The translations under genes and the position numbers were made by a program. Below the pieces are notes generated by a model that made no database searches, had not been told where the DNA came from, and saw only the letters and a program-made list of their open reading frames with translations. Source: Nymphaea colorata (Eukaryota > Streptophyta > Magnoliopsida > Nymphaeales > Nymphaeaceae). Taken from it: a stretch of 64,000 nucleotides of DNA. The stretch is from assembly GCF_008831285.2 (NCBI RefSeq), contig NC_045139.1, positions 34,011,706-34,075,705 on the forward strand, written 5' to 3'. Positions 1 through 15,000 of this stretch are shown here, one piece after another. How positions within the stretch are numbered: the stretch's first letter is position 1; each line of letters opens with the position of its first letter.

Positions 1-3000
1 TTGTTGGCGTTGGACTAGTGCTAAACGTGTTTGTTAGCAAAGTAACCAAACTGGAGGGGACCCTAAAGAAATCCAAGAGCGCCAAGGTTGTCATGCAAGA
101 TCGCTCTCGCGATTCAGGATCCAAAGAGGATCATGTCGAATCCCATGTGACCGATGACCGCAAAAAGGATGGCGACTTTGCCGGTCAAAAAGGAGAAGTG
201 ACAGAACAATCTGCTAAATTGACTAGGGCGGATGAGTCTGTACGCAAGTCTCTCTTCGACATGTTTGCGGAGCTTATGAAACCTCTGCTACTTTCTGCTG
301 AAAAATGTTTTGAAACATTGAGTCATGAAGGGAGTGAGGATATTGAGTCTGTATTTTCAAATGCTTGCTATGCTCTTGAGTCCATCAATAATTTACTTGA
401 GACCCTTTTGAAGGGTAAAATTTATTTGCGAGCTGAGGACACTACTGAGGAAACCCACTTCAACTTTTTAAAGAAGATAAGCAATACCGTTCTTATGCTT
501 GCCTCCAGACTGCTCCAGTTGTGGTCAATTGCTTTCAGAAGTTCCAGTCCTGCTGTTGCTGAGCATATTTTATCGTCCAGAAGCAGTAGAGGAATGGATA
601 TTATGAACAGTTCCAGTAGAATTGCCCCACTGGCTAAGCAAGTTTTTGTTGCACTTCAGTTTTTCCTGGATATAGAGTACAGAGTTTTCCAGGATGAAAT
701 GATAGATTTGTGGCTTCTGTTGCTATCATACTTGGCATTTAGTTTATCCCTGGAGGTGGAAGAGTTCCAACAAATTATGGTTTTAGCGGTACTGCAACTT
801 GGTCACCATTTAATTAATGTCTACAGTGAGCTACGTCAGGTAATTAGATTATTTATTGAGCCATTCTGGGTTCCACGGAAAAAAATTATAGATTTAGTTG
901 CTACCTGTTTGATATTTGGATGTCATCTAAAAACATGAGTAGCTATAATCCATACAAGAGTCTCTTTTGTTTTCATGTTTCCTGTTCCCATAAACCATAA
1001 GATGTTTTCCTCATCTTAAGCTGGTTAGTCATAATAAAAATGAAGGACAGAGAAGTGCTAACCTGTTAAAGTTTATGGGGTTGCAGGCTTGCAGTCCAAG
1101 TATCTATATGAGAAATTGGCCTTCTACAATACATAAAAATGATAAGTTCTCCAGTAAAAAGTGTTGCATTCTCATTCTCAACATGCTAAGTTTTATTGTG
1201 GTATCACTATAAGATGCAACAGAGTACCTGATTTGAAGCTTAAACCATTGAAAAGGGAAATGTTTCAGATTCTTCGTCGGTGAATTAGCTAAAGATGCAT
1301 CTTACCAGTAAGAGTTTGCAAGATTTAGTAAAATGTGGCTGCAATACAGTTACCAAATGATCTCTCTTGGAGAAGGAAGTGTAGGAACATGACATTTGAC
1401 ATCAAAACATTATGCCTATTAGTGGGGTATAAGGACAAATGTTATCTTCTATTTATTACGGACATCTCAGATGCTAGCTGCTAAAACCAAATTTGTTAGG
1501 GCTGGTTCAAATATTAGCTGGTAATGGCAAAGTCACGGTTACTTTTAGAATTCGTACAAGCCCTCATCATGTAGAAGAAGAAAAGGGAAGAGCCATAGAA
1601 GCATGCACTAATGAAGGGAAAATGTCAAAGTTAGTTTGTATAGATTTTTGCACGATCTACTTTATCTTCTATTGTTTAGCAGATAAATCAAAGTTTTGAA
1701 ATACTTTCGATGATTTCTCAAGCATTACCGAATCAACTTTTTTCACTAACATGGTATAATCAATAAAAGGGCTTTTTTGTTCATACAATTTTGAAGCTAT
1801 TTATGGATAGAGATGTCCTTAAAGGAGTTCTAAAGTGGTATTAAAAAAAGAATAATACCAGAAATCTTGTCATATCTAATATTTGACGTCTTGTTTTTTA
1901 AGTATTGGAGGATGTACGTATTTTGGTTAGCTGCTGATTGTTAACTATTGTAAAGTACTACTCATAGTATGAATATCTTGGTGGCTTTTCCTCTCGTCTT
2001 GTATAGTACACAAAGTTAAAATATTTGTCTCGGTTTAATTCACAGGTTCTTAAACCAATTTTAGCTTTGTGTAAATCAGTGAGGACCAATGATATGGTTG
2101 ATGGTCGCTTTTTAGTTGATACTAGTTTTGGTTTTCCATATTACTTGACTTCAGGAGCATTTACAAAGGCAGTGATAACCTTGCTATGTTCATGGGAGTT
2201 AAAGATTGCAATTTCTGATGCCATTAAGTCTATACCAGAAGGTCAAGCAAGTACACTGATTCTGGATATGAAAATGGATATTGAAGAAACACTTGGTTGG
2301 ATAAGATCTGGTTCTGCTGGTGTTGATATCAAAGGAAATTGTGAAATAAATGTTCCATGTGCCTACAACAAATTGAACACGCGGGCTGAATTGTCTGGCA
2401 GGGGTCTGAGTGAACTATATGCAAATATTCTGGATTCCCTGCCTGTCACTGCAGGCAGTTGCATCTCTGTTGGTAAGTCTTTAAAGGATCTTATGAAGAC
2501 GATACAACATCCTCTGAGCATCATGGTCGCTGTGCAATCTGATAGCTTAAAGCATTTTTTTCTAGCTGTGACTGGAATTCAGTTATCACAGTCATCTGCA
2601 ACTTCTTTTAAAAGTTCTGTCTCCTGGATCATCCTTTTCTTTATCCGCTTGTATGCGTCATGCAGGAGTTTATACAGGCAGTCATTTTGCCTAATGCCAC
2701 CAGATATGGCAAGAAAGGCATCAGCAGCAATGGGTGATCTATTTACAGCATTTTCAGGGAAAGAGTTGACAGAACGGGCAGAATGGATGGATGCTGGATA
2801 TTTTTCGTGGATAATAAGACCTTCTATTTGTCTATTGGATTTCATTCAATCTATATCAAGTTTCTTCTTGGAAGAGGATTGCTCATCTTTGGTTTATGTG
2901 TTGCATGCGGTATGCTTAGAAAGGCTTAATGATTTAAATAGACAGATAAGTGCTTTGAAATTCTTGGAAGAACAACATGCAAGGCTGGAGGATGTAAAAT

Positions 3001-6000
3001 CTCCACATATTGGTCATTCTGAACCACACAAAGTAAGAAAAATGCGGGCAAAACTTAATAGACTCTCCAAGGATGAAGCATCAGGGTTGACCACGTTCAT
3101 TATGGGCTACATTTATCCATGCATGGAGAATAGTCTGACAGTCAAAAATACTTTGCAGAGTGAAGTTGGAGGCTTGCTGGTGTCACTTGAACAGGAATCA
3201 TGGGGCTTTAATGTTGGTTCCTTAAACCATCAGCTATTGCCGATTGCCCTTTGGTGGCTTGTCTGCCAGAATTTGGATATATGGTGTATCCATGCGTCAA
3301 AGAGACAGTTGAAGAAGTTCTTGAGTCTTCTGTTGAGATTATCTTTGCCGTGTGTATTTCAATACTTCAACAATTTTGGGATGAGTATTAGGGAGACACC
3401 TTCTGGCCTAAACAAAATCACCCTACATTGCATCTCATTGGAGCTTCTGAACGACACTGTTTTATATGAGCAACCAGTAAGAGTTTGTAGTTGAAGCTTC
3501 TCATGCTGTTGTATTATCTGTAAAAGTAGCCAATAACTCATTATTACTCTTTTGCCCGCATCTGTTACCTTTCTTTACTTAGCAGTCTGATGTAATTTCT
3601 TCTCACACCATATTTAATTTCTCAGTTTCTTTTTCAGTTTTTGTGCAGATACTTGGTGTCTAGTTTTTGCAATATTTTGAAGAGTACTTTACCATCAGTT
3701 TTTTCCTCATCAAGTATAAATTTCAAATCCTTGCCTGAATGGTCAGAGCTTATACCCGTGGTTGAGACGACCCAAGTTAGCCTCAAGTTTGATGATCATC
3801 AGAATGTGGTTTGTGAAGATAAGGAGTTTACTTTTTGTTGTAGTCTGCTTAATTTCTCATGTTGGATGCCAAAAGTTTGCTTGGGTTCTAAAAACTTGAG
3901 AACGCTTGCAGCCTATATTCTTAATATTGAGAGGTGAGTTTCTTATTTCCTTTCACCGTAAATATGCTTTTGAACTCTTTTCAGTTGTCTTGCCAAGTAT
4001 ATTGTTGCAGTGGTTGAATTATCTGATTTTTCTTACATGGTTTTTGGCTCAACTCTTAGTTTGAGCTAGGATGTAACTGAAATGCTATTGTTCCAATAGA
4101 CAATTTTTGTTCAATGTGTCAAAAATTGAAGGCAGCATCCTATTTTTGCACCTTTTGCCAGTTACATGCATTACAATAGAACACTACTGTGACGTTCATT
4201 CTTTTGCTAGCACGGTGCATCAGAAACATTTCAAAAAACTATATGTTTAGATGCTAGCATTATGGTGGCCTTTCTGCTGTCATAAGGTTTCCCTTCTTCT
4301 TTATGCTTCACCCCAGTGTTATCCGTATCGCACGATACGGGCTTGTATCGTGCGATACGTATCGTATAGGTTTGAAAAACCCATACGATACGCCTACGAT
4401 ACACGATACGTTTGTGTATCGTAGGCGTAGCGGCTGTATCGTGCGATGCGGGGGCCGTATCGTACGATACGCCTTGATACACCCCCGTATCGTACGATAC
4501 AGGGATAAAATTATTTTTTTTGGTTTTTTACAAAAAAACTTTTTTCTCCCCCTTTCTAAACATGTCTAAAATTTGTCAGAGGGGAAAGTTTTACTAGTTT
4601 TTCTCAAAAATCACCCATTTATGTGATGAATTGTCGATTTAGAGGAGAATGTGCTTGTCGATAAGAAGGTTTACTCATGGCGCGTGGGGATGATGGGAAC
4701 TTGATTGATGATAATCATAATATATTATTTGTTGCAAACTTGTAATGTAATTGTAATCTAAAACACATTAAAGTTTGAACTTTAAAGTTCTAATGGATGT
4801 TTATTATGTTATGAATTTCTTATTTGTCATTTCTAAATGTTCACTGTTGTTAATACATTATGGCTTATGAATGATGTGATGAGTTTTTTTAATATATATA
4901 AAACATGACTTTTTTAATTCATTTTTTGCTTTTCCTGATTTTACCGATTTTTTCTCTATTTTTTATAATTTTTAAATATTTTTACGATACGTTACGCTAC
5001 GTTTACGATATGTTACAAGATAGTGTATAGGTCGGCCCGACCGATACACGATACGCTATGCCTTTTATAACATTGCTTCACCCTTTACATGGATGAGACA
5101 TATATTGCTGCTGTGTGGGAGTTGATTTGGGCATGGATGTGGATGTGCCACTGGTTGTGGTTGTTGGGTATTTGTGTGTGTCTGTCTATATTATATATAC
5201 AAGCCAAAATGAGACCACTTAAATGCACGTTTAACATTTTTAACCATGGTCTCAACCTCTAATGTTCTTATGAGAACAACCAAACATGCTTTCATTCGAG
5301 TTTCTTAACTTTCTTTCATATGATTTTTTTTTTGTTTTTCTACTACAAATATTTTGGTGTTATAAGGGACCAGTGATGGCTCAAAAAACACTCCTAAACC
5401 TAAAAAGTGACTCTCTATATGGGAAATGCATTCCACCAATTCCATTTTGAAAATGGTACCACAACCCTTCATTTTTGACATTTTTATTCATTTATACTCT
5501 AGCTTATGGATTTGAATAGTCATATTTGATTTCAAAATGTTATGAATCCATAAAATGATATTTGATCTCAAACTAGGTCATCCATCCGTCTCCAAACTGC
5601 TTCATCTACTTCCTCATCTATCAGTACTAGAGTCGTTCCAGTGTGAAGCCTGTCAACTTGGCAAGCACACTCGTAGCAGTTATTCATCAAGTAAACTATT
5701 TGATTTTCTTCATGTTGATGTGTGGGGTCCTAGCAGAGTTGCTAGTAGGTATAAATTTCGTTATTTCCTTGTCATTGTTTATGATTATTCTCGAGCCACT
5801 TGGGTTTTGTTTTTCAAAAGAAAGGTCTGAAGTCATATGTACTCTCAAGAACCTTATTATTGAAAATTTGAAATAAAGACCCAATTTGGTATTCTTGTTA
5901 AAAAGCATTCGCACTGATAGCACTCTTGAGTTCAAAGCGTCTACCTTAATTTACTTGTTACTTGTCCCCATACCCTCCCAGCAAAATGAACTAGCTGAGC

Positions 6001-9000
6001 GAAAACATTGCCAACTTTTAAATGTGATGTGTTTCCTAATGCTTCATACTCATTTACCTGCATATTTTTGGAGAGATGCCATCTTCACTGCCTGTTACTT
6101 GATTAACCGTTAACCCTCATCCTCCATCGACAACCAGTTTCCCATTAAACTTGTGTACCCACAACGACCCTTGCTTTCATAGCTCCCAAAATATTTAGTT
6201 GCACATGCTTTGTTCACATTCTTGGGCCTACACATGATAAATTCGCCACTCAACAATTAAGTATATATTTATTGGCTACTCTAGAAATCATAAAGGTTAC
6301 AAATGCTTTGTCCTCTTGACTCAAAAGGAGTATATCAATGCGGATGTCACATTCTTTGAGCCGCAACCTTATTATAGCCCCTCGCCTACCTCTGCTAAGA
6401 TGCCATAATCATCTGACCCACTACCTATCCTTCCCATTCCATTGGAGTCATTCCCATGTCAGTCTCATTTTCGTGAGTCTCCTCCTTCTAGTGTTTTCAA
6501 GTTTTGTGATCCTTGGTCTACACACATCGATAGGGCCACCTTATGATCATTCCCCAATTTCTTCTCAGGAGGCATTTTCATCTGGAAGACCCTCAATGAG
6601 GCGTTCCCAATAGGCGACCGACAACAATTACAACTTCCTTCCACAAGGAAGTGGAATATGTGATGGCGGAACGCAAAGTTCATCGATGTGGTGTCCCAAC
6701 TTACACGGAAGACTTGGTAAAGTGGACGGGACTACCTGAAAGTGAAGCAAGTTGGGAACGAAGCGACGACTTGTAGCAGTTCGTGGTCAATGAGAAAATG
6801 ATGACAGTTCGTGGTCAATGAGAAAATGATGAAGGCGTGATGAAGACGCCCATGTAATAGGTGGGGGGGGTGTCACGAAGATTGTCAAAGACCCTCACTG
6901 TGTTGTTGTCCCAAAGGAAGAGGTGAGTATACCTAGTCCAACTGAGCTTGCTATAAATATACTGATCCTTGTCAGGACTTACCTATTGCTCTTTGCAAAG
7001 GCAAACGACAATGTACTTTACATCTCATTTCTCATTTTGTTTCTACTGATGGTGTTGGTAAAAGTATGCAATAGTTTATTCAAGCTCTGATTGTTCATAT
7101 TAGTTCTTACTTGTCACTAATAGGTTTTATTAGATGCCCAATGGAGACAAACTATGTAGGATGAGATGGATGCCTTAGTTTAGCGGAGCACCTAGGAACT
7201 TGTTGATCCTTCTCTTGATTGTGACATTGTTAGCTCCAAGTGGGTATTCACCGTGAAATATCATTTTGATGGTTTTGTGGAAAGATACAAAACTATGTTA
7301 GTTACTAAAGTAAAGGCTACACGCAGACATATGATGTTGATTTGTTTGAGATTTTTCTTCTGTTGCCTGGTTGGGAACCATCTGTCTTATCATTTCCATG
7401 GCTGTACACCATGACTAGTACATGTATCAGCTTGATATTAAAAATGCCTTTTTGTGTGGTGATTTCGATGAGATTGTCTATATGCAATAGCCACTAGTGT
7501 TTAAACGAAGGGAGAGTGTGGAGAAGTGTACAAACTGAAGAAGGCTATATATGGACTCAAACATAGTCCTCATGCGTGGTTCTACAAGTTCTCTGAGGTG
7601 GTCTTAAAATGTGGTTTTGCGAGATCCCATCTTGATCATTATCTATTTATCAAGAAGAATTTTAGGGGTATGACCATTCTAGTAGTTAATGTTGATGATA
7701 TTTTCCTGACAGTTGACTCTGATAAAGAAATTTTTGATACAAAATTGCTTCTTCAAAAACACTTTGTGATGAAAGATTTTGATCAACTATGATATTTCCT
7801 GGGAATAGTGGTTGCTCGCAATAGGGAAGGTGTAATTCTATCTCAATGGAACAGGACACCGGGATGCTAAAGGCTCAACAAGCCACTCTACCTATGAATC
7901 CATGCATACATCTTAATGATGACCAATCAGAATTAGTGGATTCTCGATCATACTGATCCCTTACTAGGAAGCTCGTTTATGTTACTGTGACCAGACCAGG
8001 TCAAACATTAGCTTTGCAGTGGGGAAGCAAAGTTGGGGAAGCAAAGTCAATTCATGAAAAGACCTAGAAAAGTTCATTGGGATGCAAGATTAATGGTAGT
8101 CAAATATTTGAAACCGTCTTCATGTAGAGGATTTTTGTTCACAAAAGGCAAGACCTTGGAAGTGGAAGCCTATAGTGATGCTGACTATGCTGGTTCAATG
8201 GAAGACAGGAAGTCTACCACACGATTTTGTGTATTTGTGGGAGAGAACCTTATATCTTGGAGAAGCAAAAATCTAGGTGTGGTGTCAAGATCTAGTGCAT
8301 AATTTGAGTACAGGGCTATGACTCAAACTGCTGTTGAAATGACTTGGGCTAAATCCATGCTATCTAGCCTAAGTGTGTCAATTTCTCTTCTCATGAGGAT
8401 GTATTGTGACAATAGAGGGCAGCCACATACATTGCAAATAATCCAGTTTTCCATGAGAGAATGAAATATATTGAAGTAGACTGCCATTACATTCGGGGCC
8501 TTGTTCAAGGAGGAACCGTAGCCACCATTCATGTATCATTTGAAGATCAAACTGTAGATGTCTTCACCAATGCTCTTCCTATTGGTGATTTCTCTAGATG
8601 TTGTGACAAGCTGAGCATGATTAATATGTATGCTCCAGTTTGAGGGGGAGTGTTAAGTTAGAAGACTTTAATTTTCAAGGTGGTCCTTTGCAATATTTAA
8701 TAGTTAGGGGATCTCTTTAAACATTTCTCTATTTTTGGTTGATGTTATTTGTAAGTCTCTATCGCTGTCCTAATCTCTTTATTAGTGAGATTAGGGTTAG
8801 TTAATAAGATGATATTCTCTCTTTAGTATATCACATGGGTGCAGTTGCGGTACGGGTATGGGTACTGCGATATGGGTTCGGGTACGGTGATTTTGAAAAT
8901 TATGGATATGTGGGTACAACAAAATTTTAAATTCTCAAAAATGATAAAATGAAAAAAAAAAGTTCATAAGTTTAATCCCATAAAAAAATCTACAAACAAA

Positions 9001-12000
9001 ATAAGAAAAAATGCAAAACAAAAAATATATAATGATTAGAAAATTCAAAGAATACAACAATAAGCAATCAGCTGTTAACCGATCATGATCAGGCGATCAC
9101 TCTTCATTTAGGCTTGTGCATAAGCTTGGCTGATCGAGAACATCACTTTTTTTGGTTGATGAAGAGAATTGAAAGAAATAGCGGATAGATTCATCAAACT
9201 TTTAATCAAAAGTGGCAGCAACCAAACAAAACTGGCAGCCGAAATAGTCGGTAGAAATAAAATGCAATCAAACGAAAGTGGCAACAACAGATAAACACAT
9301 AAAATCAAACAAAACATCAAAACGTATATAAATCTATAGATTTACAGTTCAATCTTCAAAAAAAACTTCCCCAAATCAAAAAAATGAAAAACCCCCAAAT
9401 AAAAAACGGAACCCTAAGTTGTAATAGTGAAACAAATAAAAAAACCATTTACCTTGTCATCAGTTGCTGCCGTGCACTGTTGGACATGGCCACTGGTCGC
9501 CGGACATCATCGCCACCACCAGTTATCGCTCCACTATGGAACAACGCCGGTCGGGGTCGAGCTGAAGAGCTCGACCTTTCGTAACATAAAAACAATGGTT
9601 TTTTTATTGTTTGGATTGGGTCTGACTCATGCCCGATCCAACCCGTACCCAACATTCTTGCCGTACTCGGTTCCATGTACCAGCATACCGGAGTGGGTAT
9701 GTGGGGCAATCCCACATACCCGTACCCAACATTCTTGTATGTATATATATATATATATATATATATCTTGCTCTGTACATATTAGGAAATTACTAGCATT
9801 TATAAGCATAATTTCATGATTACTGCAGAGTGCAGACTTTTGACATGCTAGAAAATATAGCCAAACAAGAATTCTCGCTGTGATACCATGAAGCATAGCT
9901 CTTCCAAAAAAAAACTTGGCATGATGTTGAATTATTATAATGTTGATATTGTAGGTTTGACTTGTAATCCTATTCCATGTTTACCCTGCAGTATTGTGTA
10001 GGTTTCCTGCTTGAATGAGAAAACAAAGAAGGGATAACTAGGGCTTGCTTTATCTGTGTGCTTTGGCATGGCTTAGAAAAAGGTTTTTCTCATTTCATTT
10101 TTTTCCCCTCAGGTTTTCAATGGATAGAGATATCCTAGTAGCAAGGCATTTGTCTTTGTTAGTGAACGGTTAGAATGCCTTCCTCCTCATAGGACAGTTA
10201 TCAATCCCAATATGGGTAATTAGTAATTACGAAGCTGGCGTGGAACTAAGTGGTCTTAGCTGGTTGATGTGGAAGAGTATCAAACGGCTGTTTAAGGGGT
10301 GGGGTTGTGATGAAGATGGGTTGATGTACTGGTACCTTTCTGCATCATTCACTTGCTTCTAGTAGAGTTTTCTGTGCTGCCACTTTCCATGCACATAGAG
10401 TTGAAACTTCTCATAAGACAAAAATGTCTTCCCTTTCCATTTCAAATACAGTGCATGGTAATATGTGTAATTTGATGTGACACGAGGATACACTGAACAT
10501 TTGGACGTTGGCTATCCAATGAGTCTATTTCTTATTTCTGTTTCTAAGTTAAGGAAGTGATTGAAGGTTTGTTTCCGATACATGTTGATTGTACATCCAC
10601 AAGTCTGATAGCCTCGACTGGATGCTTACTGTGGCTAACCTGTGCCCTAGCATATCTTATGTTGAATAGGCTTCTGTGACAATTTTAGTAGGAAGCTGGT
10701 CAAGATGCATATGTGCAATTTTGCATGATTTAGATGGGTTATAGTTTAACCTTCAGGGTGACAAAGGTAACCACATTAGTGAATAATAAAGAACTTTGAA
10801 GCTTATTTCCTGCATCATGCAGTTTCACAAAACTGAGAATCCTGTAGTTTAGATGCAATTGATTATTTAAAGGCTTGCTAACTTATCCAACACATTGGAC
10901 CTTGTCTACATGCTTTGGTTGTTGGTTAAGGTTACGCTCCATTGCTTTATTATTATTGTATCACTTTGATCCTAATTAACTTTTTCTCAACTTCTAGGCT
11001 GGTTTTTGCTTCAATATTGGAATGTCAAGGTGATTTGTGTCAGTTCCTGGAACTCTTTGTATGCTGTCGGAGGGCGCTCAGATATCTAGCAGTGTGTTCA
11101 AGAAATGAGGATCTCCAAGATGTTGGTTTCTCATTTCTTCACAAGATTTTTGGGAATTCTGCTGCCCTTTTGTGGCTTTTGAATTCTGTTTCTGAGATAG
11201 CAAGGGTTTCATATATGCTTTCAAGAAAGGAGCGTGTTCCACAAGCAATAGAGTTTTTATCACCATTGGTTCAGGAGACATCAAATATAGTTTTTTCATT
11301 AACTGAAGTACTTTCTAAGGGAGCAGTGCAGTCCCTGATTTGTCAGGGTGAAAAATCTGTCTTTGATGTTCATGCTGAAAGATTAAACACATTAGAATCT
11401 GATCCCCCTTCCTTCTCTAGGCACTTAAATTCTTGGAAGTGGTTGAAACTGTTGGCTGAGGACTTGACGGAACAAGCAAGAGCTGTACATTGCACCTTGA
11501 AGGAAATCAAAATTCAATTTCCAATAACACATGTGGATCCATTTACATTTCATTGGACAAAGTTGTCTTCTCTGCTATCTGGTTTCCTTGGTTTTTTATG
11601 GGGCCTTATATCAAGTTTAGAGAGCATTGATGAAATGTGCCGCACGGACAAATCACATTCATTGAGATGGAGGCATGGTAACTTGTCGGAATTGAAGCAA
11701 TCTATCGATGAATTTGAGAATTTTGTGAACTTCTGCTTGGCCATATTCCTTAAAGATGATATTTCCAGTCATAAAGGGTCACTGCTGGAGTCATCTAATG
11801 GTTCTGATGTAGAAATTGGTTTTTCTTGTCTATCTTCTTTGAATCGTTCACTCTTGCGGGGCTTATTGAAAGATGGAAATATCATTCTGGCTTGTCTAGT
11901 TGGTCAGCTTTTTACCTCAAGTGCTGCTATCCTGAAAATAAAGAATCTATTATCTTCTCCAATGGTTTTAGACCAAGAGGAAAAATGTGGCCAGGTAAGA

Positions 12001-15000
12001 TCAACATCAACGAGCCTTCTTATTGGTGCATCACTTTTCCTATTATCGGAATTAGCTGAAGTAGATGTTCAGCAGCATCCTTCTTTGATTTGGTTGAATG
12101 GACTCTTGAAGTATCTGGAAGTTTTGGGCAGCTATTTTCCTTTCATAGAAATTGTCTCCTCACGTGATGCATATACTAAACTTATAGATATGCATGTTAA
12201 GGTGCTTGCCAGATGCATTGCACTGCAAGGTGGAATTTCACACCTAGGGAACTCAGAGGCAGGTGCATTGCTTGAAAAGGGCCAGTTACAAGCTTCTCCT
12301 TGTAGCCAAGGCCACAACTTGACTGAATTTAAAGACCGACTTAGGTTGTCATTCTTAATGTATGTGAAGAAGCCATTGGAGTCTCATCTCTTTGCCGTTA
12401 TTCAAGTTCTTGAGAGGGCTCTTGTGGGGTTCAAGGATAGCTGCCCTACAAGGTATGATATAGAGACTGGAAGTTTAGGTGGCGGTAGTGTTGCACCAAT
12501 TGTTGCTGCTGGACTTGAATGCATGGACATGGTTCTTGAATCGGTGTCAAGTAAGTTGGCTTCTAGCTAAAATTTAAGTTATTGATTGATGCATCTAAAT
12601 GGTGATTTAAGTATTTTGAACAAATCATTAATGCATTGTTCGACTTATTTCTATTTTCGATATTGGTTTGTCGTATTTGCGAGCACTGTGACAAAGTGAT
12701 GTTTGGCTGAACAAATGTATGTGTCCTTCAGGTTGCTTATTATACTAAGTTAAGTTGTCAAGGTCGAAAGTTTGAAACAGGTCGGGAAGGTTTCAAGAAT
12801 AAATGGGACTAGTCGGTTTGAGTTGGTCCAAGTAATAGATTGATAGGGAGAGAGAGGAGCTGGCAAAATAGGTTTTAAATTTTAAAATAATAAAAAAATG
12901 TAACATACACTAAATGTAAATTTAAAAGGATTCTTTATAGAAAAAGAGAAAGACTTTATTGTTAATATTATTCTGACAAATACATTTTGGCAGCATTTTG
13001 ATTTCAAATGAACTATGCTGTATTGGCAATGGAAAACAGGCCCGGCCAGATGGAGCGCGAATGCCCTCCTTGAGGAAGACCTCAGGCACTTTGTCAGCGC
13101 CAACAAAAGGGATTGGAATATGTTCCCATTTGACTGCTCTTTATGATTGTACTATCCAGCTTCCATTGTGGTCTCAGTTTTACCAGTTTTGCATTTGAAA
13201 TCCTAAAGTTTTGGACATGCTTCAGTGGAGTGGCCCAAATATTAGATTCTGAATTATTAGCTGCAATTTTAGGCTGTTATTCAACTGGCCCACCTGCATG
13301 TTTTTCTTATTTGTTGATAAAATTTGATATGCTTTGAAAAACTCAGACCTGATATTTTCAGTTCCATATAAAATAAGATATTGTATTGAAGAAACATGAC
13401 ATTTCTTTTTATTTGTAGGGTGTCCACATGAAGGTCACATCTATATGGTTAGTTTTTCAGAAAGTCACTCAACATTGGGATTCTTGCTAGTTTATTGCAT
13501 CCTGTCTACTGAATGCTCTCTCTCCTTCCATATACTAAGTCACCTGGGTGCACCATTTTTGGCCTCGCACCCGCGTCGACGTGATGCGGGCGCTGGTGCG
13601 CACCCAAACTGGTCAAACAAGAGTTAGGTGCGGTCAGCTGCACCCGACTAAAATCGTCCTTTTCCGACTCGACCCGACTCGCATTGGACGCGAGTCGGGT
13701 GCGGTCAAATCTGAGTCAGTCTATATTATTTTTCGTCTAATTTTTAGGGTTTTTTTTTTAATTTTTAACAAAGATCGCCCGCGTGCCCCTTGTCTCTCAC
13801 CCGCGTCTTTCTCGCCCCTTCTCTCTCGCCCGTGTCGACCTCGCCCCTTTGCCGCTGCTTCGTCTCTTCCACTGGCAGCTTCATCTTCATCCGGCGACCG
13901 GCGTCCGCGGCATCATCTCCGTTCGGAAGGTTTCCTTCTTTCCCCGTTTTGTCTTTCCCTATTTCCTCTTCTTTGTCCCTCTTCTTCGTCCCTTCTTCTT
14001 TGTCCCTCTTCTTCGTCCCTCTTCTTCGTCCCTTCTTCTTCGTCCCTCTTCGTCCCTTCTTCTTCATCCTTCTTCGTCACTCTTCCTTGTGATTCTTGCT
14101 CTGCACTTGCAGCTTCACAAAATAAATTGTATTTGTTACTGATATTATAATTTTCTACTGAATTTTTTTCTGCATTGCAATTTATGATAGAATATCTATT
14201 TCATTGCTAGATGTGAACTTGCATTTCACGTTTGAAATCTGAACACCATGGGCTTCTTTTGCCATAACCTAGGTTTGAGTGTGAGATTTAGCGTCTTCGG
14301 CTTGATTCATTTTGTGTGGCTCAAAAGACATTCTTCGTATTTTTTTTTCATGTCACTGTATATCCTCTCTGTCTAGCAATCTTAAAGAGACTATGTGACA
14401 CGGGTATGTGGGATTGCCCCACATACCCACTTCGGTATGCTGGTACATGGAACCGGGTACGGCAAGAATGTTGGGTACGGGTTGGATCGGGCATGAGTCA
14501 GACCCAATCCAAACAATAAAAAAACCATTGTTTTTATGTTACGAAAGGTCGAGCTCTTCAGCTCGACCCCGACCGGCGTTGTTCCACAGTGGAGTGATAA
14601 CTGGTGGTGGCGATGATGTCCGGCGACCAGCGGCCATGTCCAACAGTGCACGGCAGCAACTGGTGACAAGGTAAATGGTTTTTTTATTTGTTTCACTATT
14701 ACAACTTAGGGTTCCGTTTTTTATTTGGGGGTTTTTCATTTTTTTGATTTGGGGAAGTTTTTTTTGAAGATTGAACTGTAAATCTATAGATTTATATACG
14801 TTTTGATGTTTTGTTTGATTTTATGTGTTTATCTGTTGTTGCCACTTTCGTTTGATTGCATTTTATTTCTACCGACTATTTCGGCTGCCAGTTTTGTTTG
14901 GTTGCTGCCACTTTTGATTAAAAGTTTGATGAATCTATCAGCTATTTCTTTCAATTCTCTTCATCAACCAAAAAAAGTGATGTTCTCGATCAGCCAAGCT

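Noticed and set aside
9108-9715. Frames of 70-130 codons, repeated at 14391-15015
   Set aside because: They are shared because the DNA repeat is shared. There is no transposase or other motif, and the preserved frames follow from near-identity rather than selection.
13548-14150. 200-codon + frame and 100-codon - frame over the CT-rich array
   Set aside because: Both arise from the repeat of CTTCTTCGTCCCT-like units. Composition is low-complexity and the block lies in an intron between two in-phase exons.
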